In this document: in pieces, positions 34,840-46,617 of the stretch
Layout: each line of letters opens with the position of its first letter
How positions within the stretch are numbered: position 1 is the first letter of the stretch
Origin: Fennellomyces sp. T-0311
Lineage: Eukaryota > Mucoromycota > Mucoromycetes > Mucorales > Lichtheimiaceae
Reading direction: 5' to 3'
Length of the DNA stretch: 64,000 nt
Assembly (NCBI GenBank): GCA_025266875.1
Contig: JALLLT010000014.1
Location: 124,001 to 188,000 of the forward strand
The notes under the pieces: model-generated
What the model was told of the DNA's origin: nothing
Databases searched by the model: none
Seen by the model: the letters and a program-made list of their open reading frames with translations, nothing else
Made by a program: the position numbers and the translations under genes

Positions 34840-37556
34840 ATGTATCGGCCACCTCCTGCCAATGTAAGCCATAAGACCTTGATGGATCTTGCGGATCAGG
34901 CTCAAAGATCAACAATGAATCGGTTTATAGGCACCTGGATTCCAGGGCAGTCCACCCATGTCACCATCGTCTGCAGCATCCTCGCCATGGCAAAGACCTC
35001 CTCCTGGTGCTGAATCCATGACTCCTCCTTCTGTAAAGCGTTCATATTTGTAACAACCTGCAGCATGTTTTTTTAGCTAACGATGCACTGACAATAGCAA
35101 TTGTGGCGAGAACATCAAAATCCTGAAGGACGAAAGTACTGGTTCAACACAGTAACGCGACAGAGTACGTGGGAAAAACCAGAGGAGTTGTTGACTCCAG
35201 AAGAGAAGGCATTGATGAATTGTCCTTGGAAGGAATACAAAACGCCAGAGGGCAAAACGTATTACAGCAATTCACAGACCAAGGAATCCAAGTGGGTCAT
35301 GCCCGATGAATACAAAGGTATGTGTCCGTGTATTTGTTGCTCAGCATCATCATTTGACACATTTTTCTCTGCAGAACTTTATGAAAAGGCGGAAAAGGCA
35401 AAGGAGAGGGCAAAGGAATTGTAAGTGGTGGTGGTGGGTGGTGGGATGGATAGAGAACAAACATGGCGCAATAGACTCACACAGATCACAGTCAGCAGGC
35501 TGCTCCGCCAGTTCCGATGGCCGTTCGACCAGAAATGGACACCAGACGTCAAATCCGTCAACCGCCTCCAAGCGCCACGTTGCTCTCGCAAGTGCCTGTC
35601 GTTGAATTCTCCACCAAGGAAGAAGCCGAAAAGGCGTTCTACAAGCTGTTGAAGGAAACAGTAAGTTGTCTAAATGGACAAGGCAGGCCACAAGGTGATT
35701 GACCGCCATAAACAATAGGGTGTCAGACCAGACTGGACCTGGGAACAGACGATGCGCGAGATCATTACGCATCCCATGTACCGTGCACTGAAAACACCTG
35801 GCGAACGAAAGGCTGCGTTCCAGCTGTATGTGGACAAGGAAGCCAAGCGCGAGAGAGTATGTTGTACACTGCGAATGGAAAGCATAAAAGGATAACACGG
35901 AAAGGAATAGGAGATCCGCGAGGAAAAAGAAACGAAACAACGCGTGGCGTTCTTCCACATGCTCGAAAATACCAAAGAAATCAAACCCTACACACGCTAT
36001 CGCACCGTTGCCAAACTTCTCGGCCACCAATCAGCATTTACGCAGATCAAATCCGACTCTCAACGCGAAACCTATTTCGATGAATACGTGCACGGTTTGC
36101 AACGACGCGAAAAAGACCGACTACGCGAACTTCGCAAGAGCAACATGGAAAACTTTGCCGAATTGCTGCGTCAGATTCCCGAAATCACGTACGAAACAAA
36201 GTGGAAAGATGCGCAAAGTCTGTACATGAAGCACCCGCAGTTCGAAGATCCGCGCGCGTTCGAGGCAATGGATATGCTGGATTTCTTGTCGGTTTATGAA
36301 GAGCACAGCCGTATGTTGTGGGACGCACCCCTTGAGGATCTTAATCGCAAAATGCGCGAACGGCGGCGTGCTGAGCGCAAAGCTCGAGAAGGTTTCCGAG
36401 TAAGTGGATGGCGCTTTATATCCAAAAGAGGTGTGTATTAACGAACGCGTAGTCTCTTTTGAATGAGCTCTATCGCAACGGATCAATCACGGTACGCACA
36501 TTATGGAAAGAAGTTTATCCGGAAATCAAAAATGATCCTCGATACACCAACTTGTTGGGCGTTCCCGAATCAACACCCTTTGACTTGTTCTGTGATCTGC
36601 TCGACGATTTGGATGAAAAACTGTACCAGGACAAGAGGTTGATCTATGACGCGCTCAAGGTAAAAAAAAAAAGTTGCTAGGGCGATTCCGTTTCCTAGGT
36701 TTACTTATATGTGACCTAGGATAATGCATTTGAAGTTACGCTCGATACCTCGTTCGACGAATATCATGCTGTGGTAGCCAAAAACCCGGAGGCCATTGAA
36801 CGAGCAAGCGAACCCAATGTCAAGATTATCTTTGAGCATGTAAGTTAGATAAGTAAATAGAAGAAAATGAAAAAGATTTCATATTCAACATTGGGCAACA
36901 GTTACAAAACAAGGCGGCCCATCGAGTCAAGGAAGAAAAGCGTCGACAAGAAAAGAAGATTAAAAAGAAGATCGATGCCTTACGCCACGCTATGAAGTAT
37001 TTGGATCCTGCCGTTAGCGTCGAAGATTCGTGGGAAGCGGTCCGTCCTCGCATCGAGAACTTGGCAGAGTACCAAGCGATTGAAACCGATCAACAACGAA
37101 TGGAAGCCTATGAAAAGTTCATCAAACGTCTCAAGGTATGAATCGATGGGTTACTCTTCAAGCACGGTTATTGATATTTGTTATAGGAAAAACACGCGGA
37201 ACAGGATGATGAGGATGAGGAAGGCATGATCAAGGAAGATGATGAAGCCAATTATACGAAACATCACGCACGAGAACACATGCATCGACGATACAAGCAA
37301 TACCCACGACGAGGCTCTGATCGCGAAAGTGATCATGGCTTTAGCGATGAAGAACGATCAAGAAGACGAAAGAAGAGGGTAAGTTTCTTTGTGCATGCAC
37401 AGTTTGGATTTGTTTCTTACTCTTTTTTATTTTCTACAGAGACACATGCCATCTCACCACGATAGCTTTGATAACCCGATCGATGGTAATCGCTCAAGTG
37501 CAGAAGAGGGTGAAGCTCTAGATGAATACGAGAATGCCATGCGTCGATTACACTGA
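34840..37556 (+). CDS. PRP40: pre-mRNA-processing factor PRP40
   Basis: U1 snRNP-associated splicing factor that bridges U1 with branch-site proteins. Twelve exons (34840-34863, 34931-35032, 35098-35317, 35375-35420, 35492-35660, 35719-35856, 35911-36399, 36453-36659, 36720-36839, 36902-37135, 37187-37378, 37440-37556) give 685 aa. A Pro-rich N-terminus leads to two WW domains (QLWREHQNPEGRKYWFNTVT and CPWKEYKTPEGKTYYSNSQT). FF domains follow, seen in EEAEKAFYKLLKETGVRPDW, FFHMLENTKEIKPYTRYRTV and SLLNELYRNGSITVRTLWKE. The C-terminus is Arg/Glu/Asp-rich (RYKQYPRRGSDRESDHGFSD). The first coding exon is only 24 nt. Assignment is firm; the junctions rest on domain continuity. Confidence 0.93.
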
Positions 37557-37815
37557 AAAAAAAATGTAGAGTTAGTTGAATAAAAGAATACTTCTGCGTA
37601 TCGCTTTTTCGGATGCGAATGTGTCAGCTTGTTGCTCCCAAGCGGGCGGGGCAGCATGAACCTATCGGTGATACAAGAAGTAATTGGGCGCTGTATCCTT
37701 TCAACTATTAGACCGGTTTATAAGGGGGAACAGCATTATTTTGTGTCCTGCTTAATATAAATCACGCTCGCTCGTGACAACTCCAAGAACTTCTTCTTTT
37801 TTTTAAGAGTGGAAC

Positions 37816-39822
37816 ATGACACAGCAAAGCATTGCAACAGAATGGAACGACACATTCATCATGAAACTGCCTCAAGAACTGTTCTCGAAAACAATGCACT
37901 ACCTCAGCAAAGACGACCTGATCGAGTGCGCTTGCGTGTCCGAGAAATGGCATATTAAGGTGCAGCCCTTGCTATACCGGTCATTGGAACTGACGGATCG
38001 CCACCGATTCAAGCGATTCCACAAACTCGTTGAAGAATCGACTCGAACGACGAAACGACAAAAACTATCGACAACTATCACCATGAAACCCCGCATTCAT
38101 GACATTGGTGACTACATTTACGCCCTCAAACTAGGAGACGGGATCTTGACGACAAACATGATGCAACAACTGGCTATCCAATGTCCCTACGTGCGCAAAA
38201 TCCATTTCTTCTGGAACGGCACTTTACCCGAACCCACCACGCCTCACAGAGTAACACGCGCCTTCCGCAACCCGTTGACGTTTCTGGAACACTTTCAGCC
38301 ATCCAATCTAGTGCAACTGACTTTGTCCTGTACTCTCTCCAAGCTCTATTCTCTGTCAACCATCGCAGATGCGTTGCGCCATACCGCGCAACTCCAGTGC
38401 TTGGAACTCGAAGTCCTGGTGAGCATCACTGTGCGTGATATGGAACAACTCCATGCCCAGTTGCCAGGACTCATACATCTGTGCATAAACGTTGCTCAAG
38501 TGCAAGTGGATGATGCCTCGTTGTCTGAATGTGAAACCATTTTATCTGCAAGAAGAATGCAGAGCCTTACGTTTCTCAGTGATGTATGGAACCATCCGCT
38601 TGTTTTAGATAGCCTTTGGTTCCGTTATATTCTGCGCAAATACTCCAGATTGAATTATCTGGCACTCTATCATTCCGATCGCTTATGGGGCAGAAGAGAA
38701 TCAGTAAATCAATCGACTCCTGCTATGCCCATCGTCATGCTGCGAGACCACTTTCCCGAGTTACAAACTGTGCACCTTGATATGTTCGCAGGACAATCTA
38801 TCATGACTTGGCCGGATCTGGTAAAGGATATCCCAAGAGTCAAACTCTGTGGCGCCGATAAAAGAGGTGTATTTTCAGACTGGATCAAAAGCGACGCAAC
38901 CAATCGAATAGAGCATCTGGTGCTACCGACGTTACCCATCACGGTATCTCAAGTCAGTCACTGCATCCACATCAAGCATCTGGAACTGAACGGTCATTTT
39001 CCAAGAGGCGCCGAGCAAATATTACCCATTGGCACCATACTTTCCGAATGCAAAGCATTGGAAGCCATGATTGTATCGTACTGCACCATACATTACAGTC
39101 GAGTACCCATTGCAGCGTCCAACAGCAAGTCACCGCTCAGGACGCTGAGGTTGGAGGACACGCTACTGTTGACGCACGATGCTCTTGCATACATCGGTAT
39201 ACAATGTCCACAGCTAACGCATGTGCGGCTTGAACGATGCGCCTGGGGTATGAGGGCAAACGAACCCATCATACGGATCCATATGCCCCAGCAATGGTTC
39301 GCGTACTTTGAGATCGTAGAACCAAAAATCTTTTCAGAATACGGCAAAATAGACGACACTCCGTTTCAGCAAGCGGGCTACGTACCATTAAATTACTACA
39401 ACGTCACCAATGAGTATTTGGTAGTTAAAACGCCTGCAAAGGCCTGCAGTATGGGGATCTCTTCCTTGATGTACAATGCAATCAACTGGCTCAATCCTTT
39501 TAATATGCTGAACATGTGGTACAAGGGTGATTTGTGGACCAAACACCGTCTGCAACTATTCCATATCAGCCGGTCCAACCGCCGGTTCCGCAGTGCATTG
39601 ACCAAGATTGCCAATTTCAATATCAAGAGCTGGTCCGATTTCTTGATCAGTGATGGCAGCTCCAATCGAGCCAGAGCCGAAGACCTGGCCAGTGAGTTAA
39701 TGATGCCTCTCTTTTCATCAAGCGATGATCCAAGGTCGCAGCATTGTATCACTACACTGTGCTGTCGTGGTGTCTTATGTCTCTATATTGATGGTGTAAG
39801 GGTAGATATCGATGGAGTTTAG
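37816..39822 (+). CDS. large F-box/LRR-type protein
   Basis: Single exon of 668 aa. The N-terminal F-box is clear: FIMKLPQELFSKTMHYLSKD followed by DLIECACVSEKWHIKVQPLL. Beyond about residue 110 the protein contains irregular leucine-rich repeats (LVQLTLSCTLSKLYSLSTIA; LQCLELEVLVSITVRDMEQL; LRTLRLEDTLLLTHDALAYI). The last 150 residues are not repeat-like. Predicted substrate adaptor of an SCF ubiquitin ligase; target unknown. It starts 259 bp after PRP40 on the same strand and has no introns, unlike its neighbours, so retroposition or rapid family turnover are possible. Confidence 0.85.
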   Translation: MTQQSIATEWNDTFIMKLPQELFSKTMHYLSKDDLIECACVSEKWHIKVQPLLYRSLELTDRHRFKRFHKLVEESTRTTKRQKLSTTITMKPRIHDIGDYIYALKLGDGILTTNMMQQLAIQCPYVRKIHFFWNGTLPEPTTPHRVTRAFRNPLTFLEHFQPSNLVQLTLSCTLSKLYSLSTIADALRHTAQLQCLELEVLVSITVRDMEQLHAQLPGLIHLCINVAQVQVDDASLSECETILSARRMQSLTFLSDVWNHPLVLDSLWFRYILRKYSRLNYLALYHSDRLWGRRESVNQSTPAMPIVMLRDHFPELQTVHLDMFAGQSIMTWPDLVKDIPRVKLCGADKRGVFSDWIKSDATNRIEHLVLPTLPITVSQVSHCIHIKHLELNGHFPRGAEQILPIGTILSECKALEAMIVSYCTIHYSRVPIAASNSKSPLRTLRLEDTLLLTHDALAYIGIQCPQLTHVRLERCAWGMRANEPIIRIHMPQQWFAYFEIVEPKIFSEYGKIDDTPFQQAGYVPLNYYNVTNEYLVVKTPAKACSMGISSLMYNAINWLNPFNMLNMWYKGDLWTKHRLQLFHISRSNRRFRSALTKIANFNIKSWSDFLISDGSSNRARAEDLASELMMPLFSSSDDPRSQHCITTLCCRGVLCLYIDGVRVDIDGV

Positions 39823-41414
39823 CGAGAGCGTGCTTTTATCATTCAGTCCTTTCAACCAATCAAAAATGTATTATGGAAAAATAAAACCAGTGTACATAGG
39901 CATCCACCCGTGGACTGGGATAGCGAGATAGATTATACTGTGGCGTGGTATTATAGCAAACATGTATGAATAGTGGCGAGCCTCATTTACATTATCTTTC
40001 TCACGGCATGCCAACGATTTGCAAGGTGGCTTTCACTATACATAGTCGTGTAGGTTTAGATAAGCCACTGCTTGCGAAGACCTTTGTACCATTATGCTCC
40101 GGTTTCACCGAAAATGCCCTTGTCATCACAACGCATACTGGTTATGTAAACAAGCGTGGCGTTGCATACCCCCGAATGTTCTAGAAGAGGAGGACGCTTT
40201 GACACGACGCATGTCGCTTCACAACAGCCGTCCATCATGACAACAGTGATGTGTTGCGATACGACGCCCTACTAGGATGTTGGTTGCTTTAAAAAGTAAG
40301 TGCGCTAGAAAGGAACATTCTACCCGTGGAAGCTTTTGTATATTATATTATCTATATGTAGGTCAAAGGAAGTTGGGCAAGCAACTTCTAGCGTTTCTTT
40401 AAGTGCGAACGCACCATACTGCAGAAAAAGAGCAGTGCATCTCCAGGGAGTTCCAATGGCAAACATAAAACCGCGCTTACCGTATGGGTTGTCAAATAAT
40501 AGATTAAGAGCAATTATATCAGCGATATTCATTGCTTGAACGAACAGCACGGGATTTATTCTCACAATCAAAAAACATAGGTCCAAAATAGTACTCGGGT
40601 CACATGTCCTTCCATAGTCCAGCCAATTGCATTATCTCATAATTACATCAGATAATAGGCAATACCAACAGGGGTGAGATAAATAGATTGAGATCGAGCA
40701 GTAGGCTGCGGGATAACAAGATACGCAACCATATAGGTATATACAAGGGATCAGCAAAGTTTTGTATATGTAGGAAGCGGAGTGAAACAAGATCTTGTTC
40801 TTTGTAACACTGGATCGTGGACACCAAAACTTGGGTGCGTCGGGATATGTTATTTCATGGCTGCTTATTGCAAACGAGCTGGCGTATGAAAAGGGGTTGC
40901 TCAACCCAGGAAGCGTGCATAGGACAGACGGTTGGATCCGAAACGCTTATATAAAACATTCTGCATCAGTAATCTTGGAGATGACCAATCAGCATTCACG
41001 TGTTGCTGCGGAACTTGGGGTTTATCTTTTGTGGAGCGCAATTCAAACCAATCTTTCCATCTCTTTCTCTTTTTATTTTTTTTTTTCGCTGCTTGTCCTC
41101 CACTTGAGAGATTACGCATTTCAACGAAATGTCCTTATCCCTACAGCCATCCCACACAATCTTAACAGGTAGGCCATAAGCCTCTTGGCAGTCTATAGTT
41201 TTCTTTTCTCCTTTTTTTTTTTACCTCGTTGCGTTGGGCCATGGAGTTTGCAAGACCGAAGAGCACTTTATAAACTGAGAAAGCCAAAGAGGAAGGAAGA
41301 AAGAAAGAGAAACAAACATTTAAGCTCTGTTTTTTCTTTCAAACACTTTTCTTTCTCTCTTTCTTTTGCAACATGAAAAGAAAGAAAGAAAGAAAAAAAG
41401 TTTTGCGTGAGCAG

Positions 41415-41446
<32 letters not shown>

Positions 41447-41581
41447 AACAGCCTCCCATCGATACATCGAGTGAAAAAGCTGAAGAGTAGAAAAAAAAGA
41501 AACTCAGCACGCGCCTATTTTTTTTAACACAAATTTTAAAGCCACTGTGGCAAAAAAAAAAAGTGAACACGTTTTGCTTAC
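39823..41581. other. intergenic region with low-complexity promoter tracts
   Basis: 1.76 kb without a supported gene. A frame at 40798-41172 is open for about 120 codons but begins without ATG and ends in low-complexity T/C sequence, so I do not call it. From about 41200 to 41580 the strand is dominated by pyrimidine and purine runs, including a (CA)n microsatellite at 41415-41441. This is presumably the promoter and 5' UTR of the PNUTS-like gene. Confidence 0.5.
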
Positions 41582-43676
41582 ATGTGGGGTCTTTTCAATT
41601 ATGCAGATTCCGAGCAAGGTGGCCATCATGAAGCTACCGTTAACTTCCTGAACGGCATTGGCAACAATGGCGGTTTGAACGATGCTACCGACATTATTGA
41701 AGTCATGGCAAAAGAAGAGGCACCTCATCTGCGACTGACGTTGCTGGACGTTATATTGCGCACCACAGACGAGCACGCATTAAAAGAGTTTGTACCACAT
41801 GCAATAACCGACGCATAATACTTGTGTTTTATAACTCTTTTATTTGTTTTCATTTAGGCTGGCTAACTCCTCCAAGGCCTGCCGCATTTACCATGAATGG
41901 ATCAAAGATGCGCTCAAGGATACCGATTGGGTTTCCATAGCAAGAATGCTCAAGGTAACCCGTTACCATCCCCACTGCATTGATTTTCTCACCGTCTGTT
42001 TTTTTTTGCAGGTGCTGGATCACTTGCCGTTTGATATTCCAATTGTCACTGAATTCAAGCTGGGCAAAGCTGTCCGAATCGTTCGTGATCGAGCACTTGT
42101 GCATGGTAATTAACACGTCGCCAGTGCTTTTTTTTTCACCTAGAAACCAACTTTTTTTTTTATTTTAGACAAAGACGAAATGGGATCTGAAGCCACCCGG
42201 ATCATGGCAAAGTGGTCTGAAATGAATAAACGTATGATGGGAACGAATAGGAAAATAAGTCAAGGACTAACTCGAGGTCTAGTGCATAATTCCAAACGCG
42301 AACTTACTGCTGAAAAACGAAAAACACCACGTAAGTCATAAAACAGAAATTACATATTTAACTTTAATATTAATATTTTTCACTCATATAGCAACGACTG
42401 TTAGTATAAGCGAAAGAAACATGCATTCAAAAAAAATATAATGCTAACAAACGGATAGATCACAAGTCCGGAAAAGAAGCCTGTTCGATTAGCACTGTCA
42501 GATACACCTCCGCCCAAACCTAAAGCGCAAGCACGAACAAATTTTGAATTGTTCAATACGCTAAATCCAACTGAAACTCGAAAGAATGACTTTTTGAAGC
42601 GCGAAGAAACCTACATTGTGGAATCCCCACCGAGGTACTCGCCTCAAAAAAGCGCTACACCAATGCGCCCGTTAACCACCGTACCGTATAGCAATAACTA
42701 TTCGTTGAATGGGTGGAACGGTGTCTCAAACTCATCTTCTGTTGCTCCATCGTCGTCGATAAGTTCTAGCTCATCTCGCAAAAGAGTGAGCTTCAAACCA
42801 GATGACTCGTTAACCCAAATCCGTTACTTTGAAAAAGAATCGCTTATATCTGATGTAAGTGTACTAAAACGAGCCCAGAAGGAGGGATCAACTCACATTT
42901 TTTGTTAGCCACCACTATTGCATCATGAAATCTTAACAATTGGCGTAACTGCTGATGCCATAGACATGTGGTATCGGCCTGCAAGAATACATTACGATGA
43001 TACAGAATGTCGACAACCTAGGTTGATTGAAACAGAAGAATCACGATCTCAACGTCTTCGGGAGTCAATGACACCTCGCATCATTTACAAAAGTCATACT
43101 GAGATTCCAGATTCACCTCAGGAACCCGATGACCTTGGTGTGTCAAATGAGATGGGTGTAAAGGAAATTCCATTGGAAGATCAAGTGGTGTATGATCAGG
43201 AACAGGAACAAGCAACACCTGAATATGTTGAAGATCCTATCCCTGCAGCCACTACTGTTACTAATGCGGCGACAACAACATACCCCGGACTTGATGCATA
43301 TCCTCAATTGCAAGGTTTACTGTCTGCTGTGTTTTCACAGCAGCAACAACAACCCCAGCAACACCAGGTTCCAACTCAACATTTTCATGAACCATCTCCA
43401 CCTCCACCTAATCATAATCATAATCAACAACATTATCATGGGCGTGTCAACCATCGGCGAGTACCCCGTGCGTAAGTGAAAAGGATAAATTAAGGGCGTT
43501 CTTTTTTTTTATATTCAACCCTTGTTACATAAAATAGCTCACACCCACCATCCCGACCAAGAAGAGGAGGGAAAATACGTGGACCACATAGCGATAAACG
43601 AAGCACCATCCCGTGTCGTTTTTTACATACCGAACAAGGCTGCATGAATGGCAATAATTGTAAATTTAGGCATTGA
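41582..43676 (+). CDS. PNUTS/Ppn1-like PP1 regulatory subunit
   Basis: Predicted nuclear targeting subunit of protein phosphatase 1 in the 3'-end processing/termination machinery. Eight exons (41582-41787, 41858-41954, 42012-42105, 42169-42330, 42392-42399, 42459-42854, 42909-43471, 43538-43676) give 554 aa. The N-terminal ~140 residues form a TFIIS/LEDGF-type helical domain (CRIYHEWIKDALKDTDWVSI, MLKVLDHLPFDIPIVTEFKL, SEATRIMAKWSEMNKRMMG). Near residue 270 lies a basic-flanked RVSF in SSRKRVSFKPDD, a canonical RVxF PP1-docking motif. The tail is Gln/His/Pro-rich and ends in a CCCH finger, CRFLHTEQGCMNGNNCKFRH (C-x8-C-x5-C-x3-H). This combination is that of animal PNUTS; yeast Ref2 and Ppn1 are its fungal counterparts. 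The fifth exon is 8 nt. Confidence 0.82.
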
Positions 43677-44425
43677 AAAGAGTGAACACATATTGCTACC
43701 TATTATTAAAAAAAGGGCTGATGTTGATGTGATTATAAACTATGCCTGATAAATGTGCATTAATTTCAAGCAAATAAAGGGTTGATCTGTCCACGTGTGA
43801 TTTCCCTTTGGTTGATATAGCAACAATCCATTGTTGTCATCTTTGCTGATAGGCAACAAGCTGACAGCAACCGTTACTGTGTGTGGCAACGGTTTCATAT
43901 GATGAGGGAGCTTGGGAGTGGTCTCCACGGCTCGATCATCCAAGATATATATGGTCACATTGCCATTGGGCATGGTGTTGCAAAACATTTTTCGCTGATC
44001 CACGTGCGGCGGGTACTACCTATAATGACTATACATAAAAAAAGCGCACATAGTTGCAGAATATAACACCGCGCGCGCAATTCGATACAGATAATTGCTT
44101 GTTACCTAACATGATATTTGTAACAATCTCCGCGTTGTCGTTTACCAGTTGACGAAAGTTTTTTAAACAAAAAGAAGAAAAAAGCAACATTTATTTTTAA
44201 CTGTGGAAAAAAAAAGGTCATACGTTTGTAAACACTTCACCAGACGAAGGGACCAAGTTGTTTTTGGGCGGAGTTCGACCCAATTGCCATGCAGAGTGAG
44301 AGGCATAGAGGTGGAGTGCTCGCACGCAAACCGCGCAAAAGCCCGCAAGATAACTCGTGCTCCCCTTTTTTTTTCTTTTTTCATCTCGCCAGTTTTTTTT
44401 CCAACGAAAAAAACATTGTTGCCAA
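43677..44425. other. intergenic region; one unsupported minus-strand frame
   Basis: Between the PNUTS-like and eIF4E genes. On the minus strand 43740-44003 is open for 87 codons (FCNTMPNGNVTIYILDDRAV; LPHTVTVAVSLLPISKDDNN). Its composition is protein-like, but I find no convincing upstream exon or start. It might be the last exon of a small convergent gene. Homopolymer A/T tracts fill 44160-44220 and 44364-44412. Confidence 0.35.
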
Positions 44426-45760
44426 ATGACAGCTCCTAAATCCGATGCATCGCCAACAACTCCATTGACGGATAAAAGCATTCGGCCCGGAGTGTCCCTG
44501 TCTCCAGCCGTGTCTGCTTTCCAATTCAAGCCCAACCATCTTTCAGTGGCTCATCATCGACCACTAGACCGGTCATTGTCATCCGAAGGCAGCACTAAAG
44601 GTCGAACCAGTTCTTCCTTGGACTTGAGACGCTCACACTCGAATCACACGCGTGCACCGAGCCCAGTATCACCTCGCATTAAAGATGGATACGTGTATAA
44701 GGATGAAGTTGTCATTTTAGATAAAGAGCAAAAGGAAGAGCTTTTGAAGGTGGGTGAGATTGGATTGCAAGGTGAATGGACCTTTTGGTATGACAGGTAA
44801 GCCGGCAACCTCTTTGCAGGCTCTCTCGAGTTAATCACACTGCCCCTCCCCCAAAAAAAAAACCACAGATATGTGCCCAATTTGCCCGCGAGCGACTATG
44901 AAGCGAATCTGCAAATCATTTCTACCGTCGGCACCGTGCAGGTGAGAGCCCTTTTCTTGCAAAACAATGTGGTTTTCTTTGTATTGAAGCCCAAGGATAG
45001 AAATTCTGGTCGATCTATAACAACATTGATGGGCCGGATCAACTGGGTTTCCGAAGCAATTTACACTTTATGCGAAAAGGGATCAAACCAATATGGTAAG
45101 CAAAGGGGCTCTTTGAGGATGGAGAAAAAAATAGAGCCATTGGCTTACGCAGCGGACGATTCAGGGAAGATCCGCAGAACGAGCATGGTGGGTCATACAA
45201 CTTTAAGATATCCAAACAGCATTCGCCGTTAGCGTGGCGCGACTTGCTGGTGTTACTCATAGGAGAAAAAATGGAAGGATGGATCGGTGATACCGTGTGT
45301 GGCGTGTCAGTTTCGAGCCGGCAGCAATTTGATAATTACCAAGTGTGGACGGTGCATACCCATCAGAACGACAATGCAAAAGACGTCAGAATACGTTCAA
45401 AACTGACCGAGTTGCTGAAGCCCGCCGATATCCAATCGTTCTATTACAAAGGTAGGGCGCACGGGAACCATTGTGTGTACGCTGGCAGCTAAAAACCGTA
45501 CTCCTGCAGTACACAAAAACCACGCAGCGTTCCAGAAACCGCAGGCCAACAAATGGCCAGATGATCCTTCCAGTCTGCTCAAAGCGCCACTAGAAATGCG
45601 ACAGCGGATCACGGAGGAGAGTATCGAAAAGGTGGTTGCGGATATCGAACGGTTAAGCATGAAGCACAAGGAACGAGCGAGGAATCATCATCATCATCAA
45701 CAACATAATCACAATAGCAATAATAATGATCACCATGCAACACAACATCATCGACAGTAA
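44426..45760 (+). CDS. eIF4E-family cap-binding protein, 4EHP-like
   Basis: Five exons (44426-44796, 44869-44941, 45001-45095, 45165-45451, 45489-45760) give 365 aa. A Ser/Pro-rich N-terminal extension of about 110 residues precedes the cap-binding fold: EWTFWYDRYVPNLPASDYEA, STVGTVQKFWSIYNNI, FMRKGIKPIWEDPQNEHGGS, LVLLIGEKMEGWIGDTVCGV and NYQVWTVHTH. The cap-stacking Trp equivalent to human W56 is replaced by Tyr (SDYEAN), while the W102 equivalent (IWED) is kept, as in class II/4EHP proteins that usually repress or specialise translation. The C-terminus is His/Asn-rich. The fourth intron is only 37 nt. The gene ends 54 bp from the convergent BolA stop. Confidence 0.87.
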
Positions 45761-45814
45761 ACTTGTAATTCTTTTTTTTTCTTATGAAACAAGCAACGAA
45801 TATCCGAACTTCTT

Positions 45815-46220
45815 TTATTTTGCTGACGTCTTGAGCTGCGAAACCACGTTCAGTTAGAAACCCTTTTTGTATTGCGCTTTTTGGGGTTACCTGGAGACCG
45901 TGCATATCTTTGATTTCATCCTTGAGGATCTGGTTGACCATCCGGTGCTGCTTGACGATCGAAGTACCTTCGAACGCCTTTGCCGAAATATCAATTGCGT
46001 ACATTGATCCGCAGCCGCCTTGGACATTTTTTTAGTGTGCTTACAAAGAAACAGGGACAATAGTATTACCGGAAACGTCAACGACACGCAGCTTGTGCGG
46101 TGTGAGCGCATCAGTCAGTTTGTTGAAAATGTGCTTCTCGCCGTCCGACATTGAGTTTGCGGCGGTGGTGGAGAACTTGGCGACATGCTGACGAGCAGCA
46201 AGTGTGATCGATCGAAACAT
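45815..46220 (-). CDS. mitochondrial BolA-like protein (BOL3/BOLA3 type)
   Basis: Three exons on the minus strand (46220-46070, 46018-45891, 45835-45815) give 99 aa. The N-terminus (MFRSITLAARQHVAKFSTTA) looks like a mitochondrial presequence. The BolA fold follows: EKHIFNKLTDALTPHKLRVV, then SGGCGSMYAIDISAKAFEGT and KQHRMVNQILKDEIKDMHGL, ending LQLKTSAK. The conserved His in VKQHRMV is the usual Fe-S-binding residue. BOL3-type proteins with Nfu1 pass 4Fe-4S clusters to lipoate-dependent enzymes. The last exon is 21 nt and restores the conserved family C-terminus, which otherwise would read on into unrelated sequence. TTG-initiated extension upstream was ignored. Confidence 0.9.
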
Positions 46221-46617
46221 GATTAATGACAAGGGGAGAGGGTGAGGCGGTGTAAAGTCACAGTGTCCGAAAACGGCCGCACCTTGTGTCGCCCCAGAGA
46301 AAATCTCTTCAGGGCCAACGACGAGATCCGTTTAGTCACAAGATATTCTGCTCGCGAGGACCAGATCCATATCCGGGCATAGTGTATTACGCACCACCAG
46401 TTATTAAATATAAAAAGGGGGCGGTGGGCCGTGTGTTATGGTGCGGGGGAATGCAGCGTTGACAGGGCATTCTTGGCAAGAAAAAAAGCAGCGTTTCTTG
46501 GTAACCATGTGAAATTACCTTTTCAAGGACTCGCCGCTAAATTTTGCTTACATTTTTTCTTGCTCTCTCACTCTCCTCCTTCTCTGCAAAGTTTAAAGCA
46601 CAGACTATGATTAGTCA
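46221..46617. other. divergent intergenic region
   Basis: About 400 bp between the BolA start and the start of the acidic His-run protein. It should contain both promoters. No named motif; T/C-rich sequence precedes the plus-strand start. Confidence 0.5.

Noticed and set aside
35350..36030. 226-codon minus-strand frame opposite PRP40
   Set aside because: It crosses several PRP40 introns and exons and reads as antisense of the FF-domain coding sequence.
40798..41172. A ~120-codon plus-strand open frame upstream of the PNUTS-like gene
   Set aside because: It lacks an ATG start, runs into T/C low-complexity sequence and shows no family resemblance or splice support.
41415..41441. (CA)n run considered as part of a structured RNA or CRISPR-like array
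   Set aside because: It is a simple microsatellite without spacers; no CRISPR arrays are expected or seen in this eukaryotic DNA.
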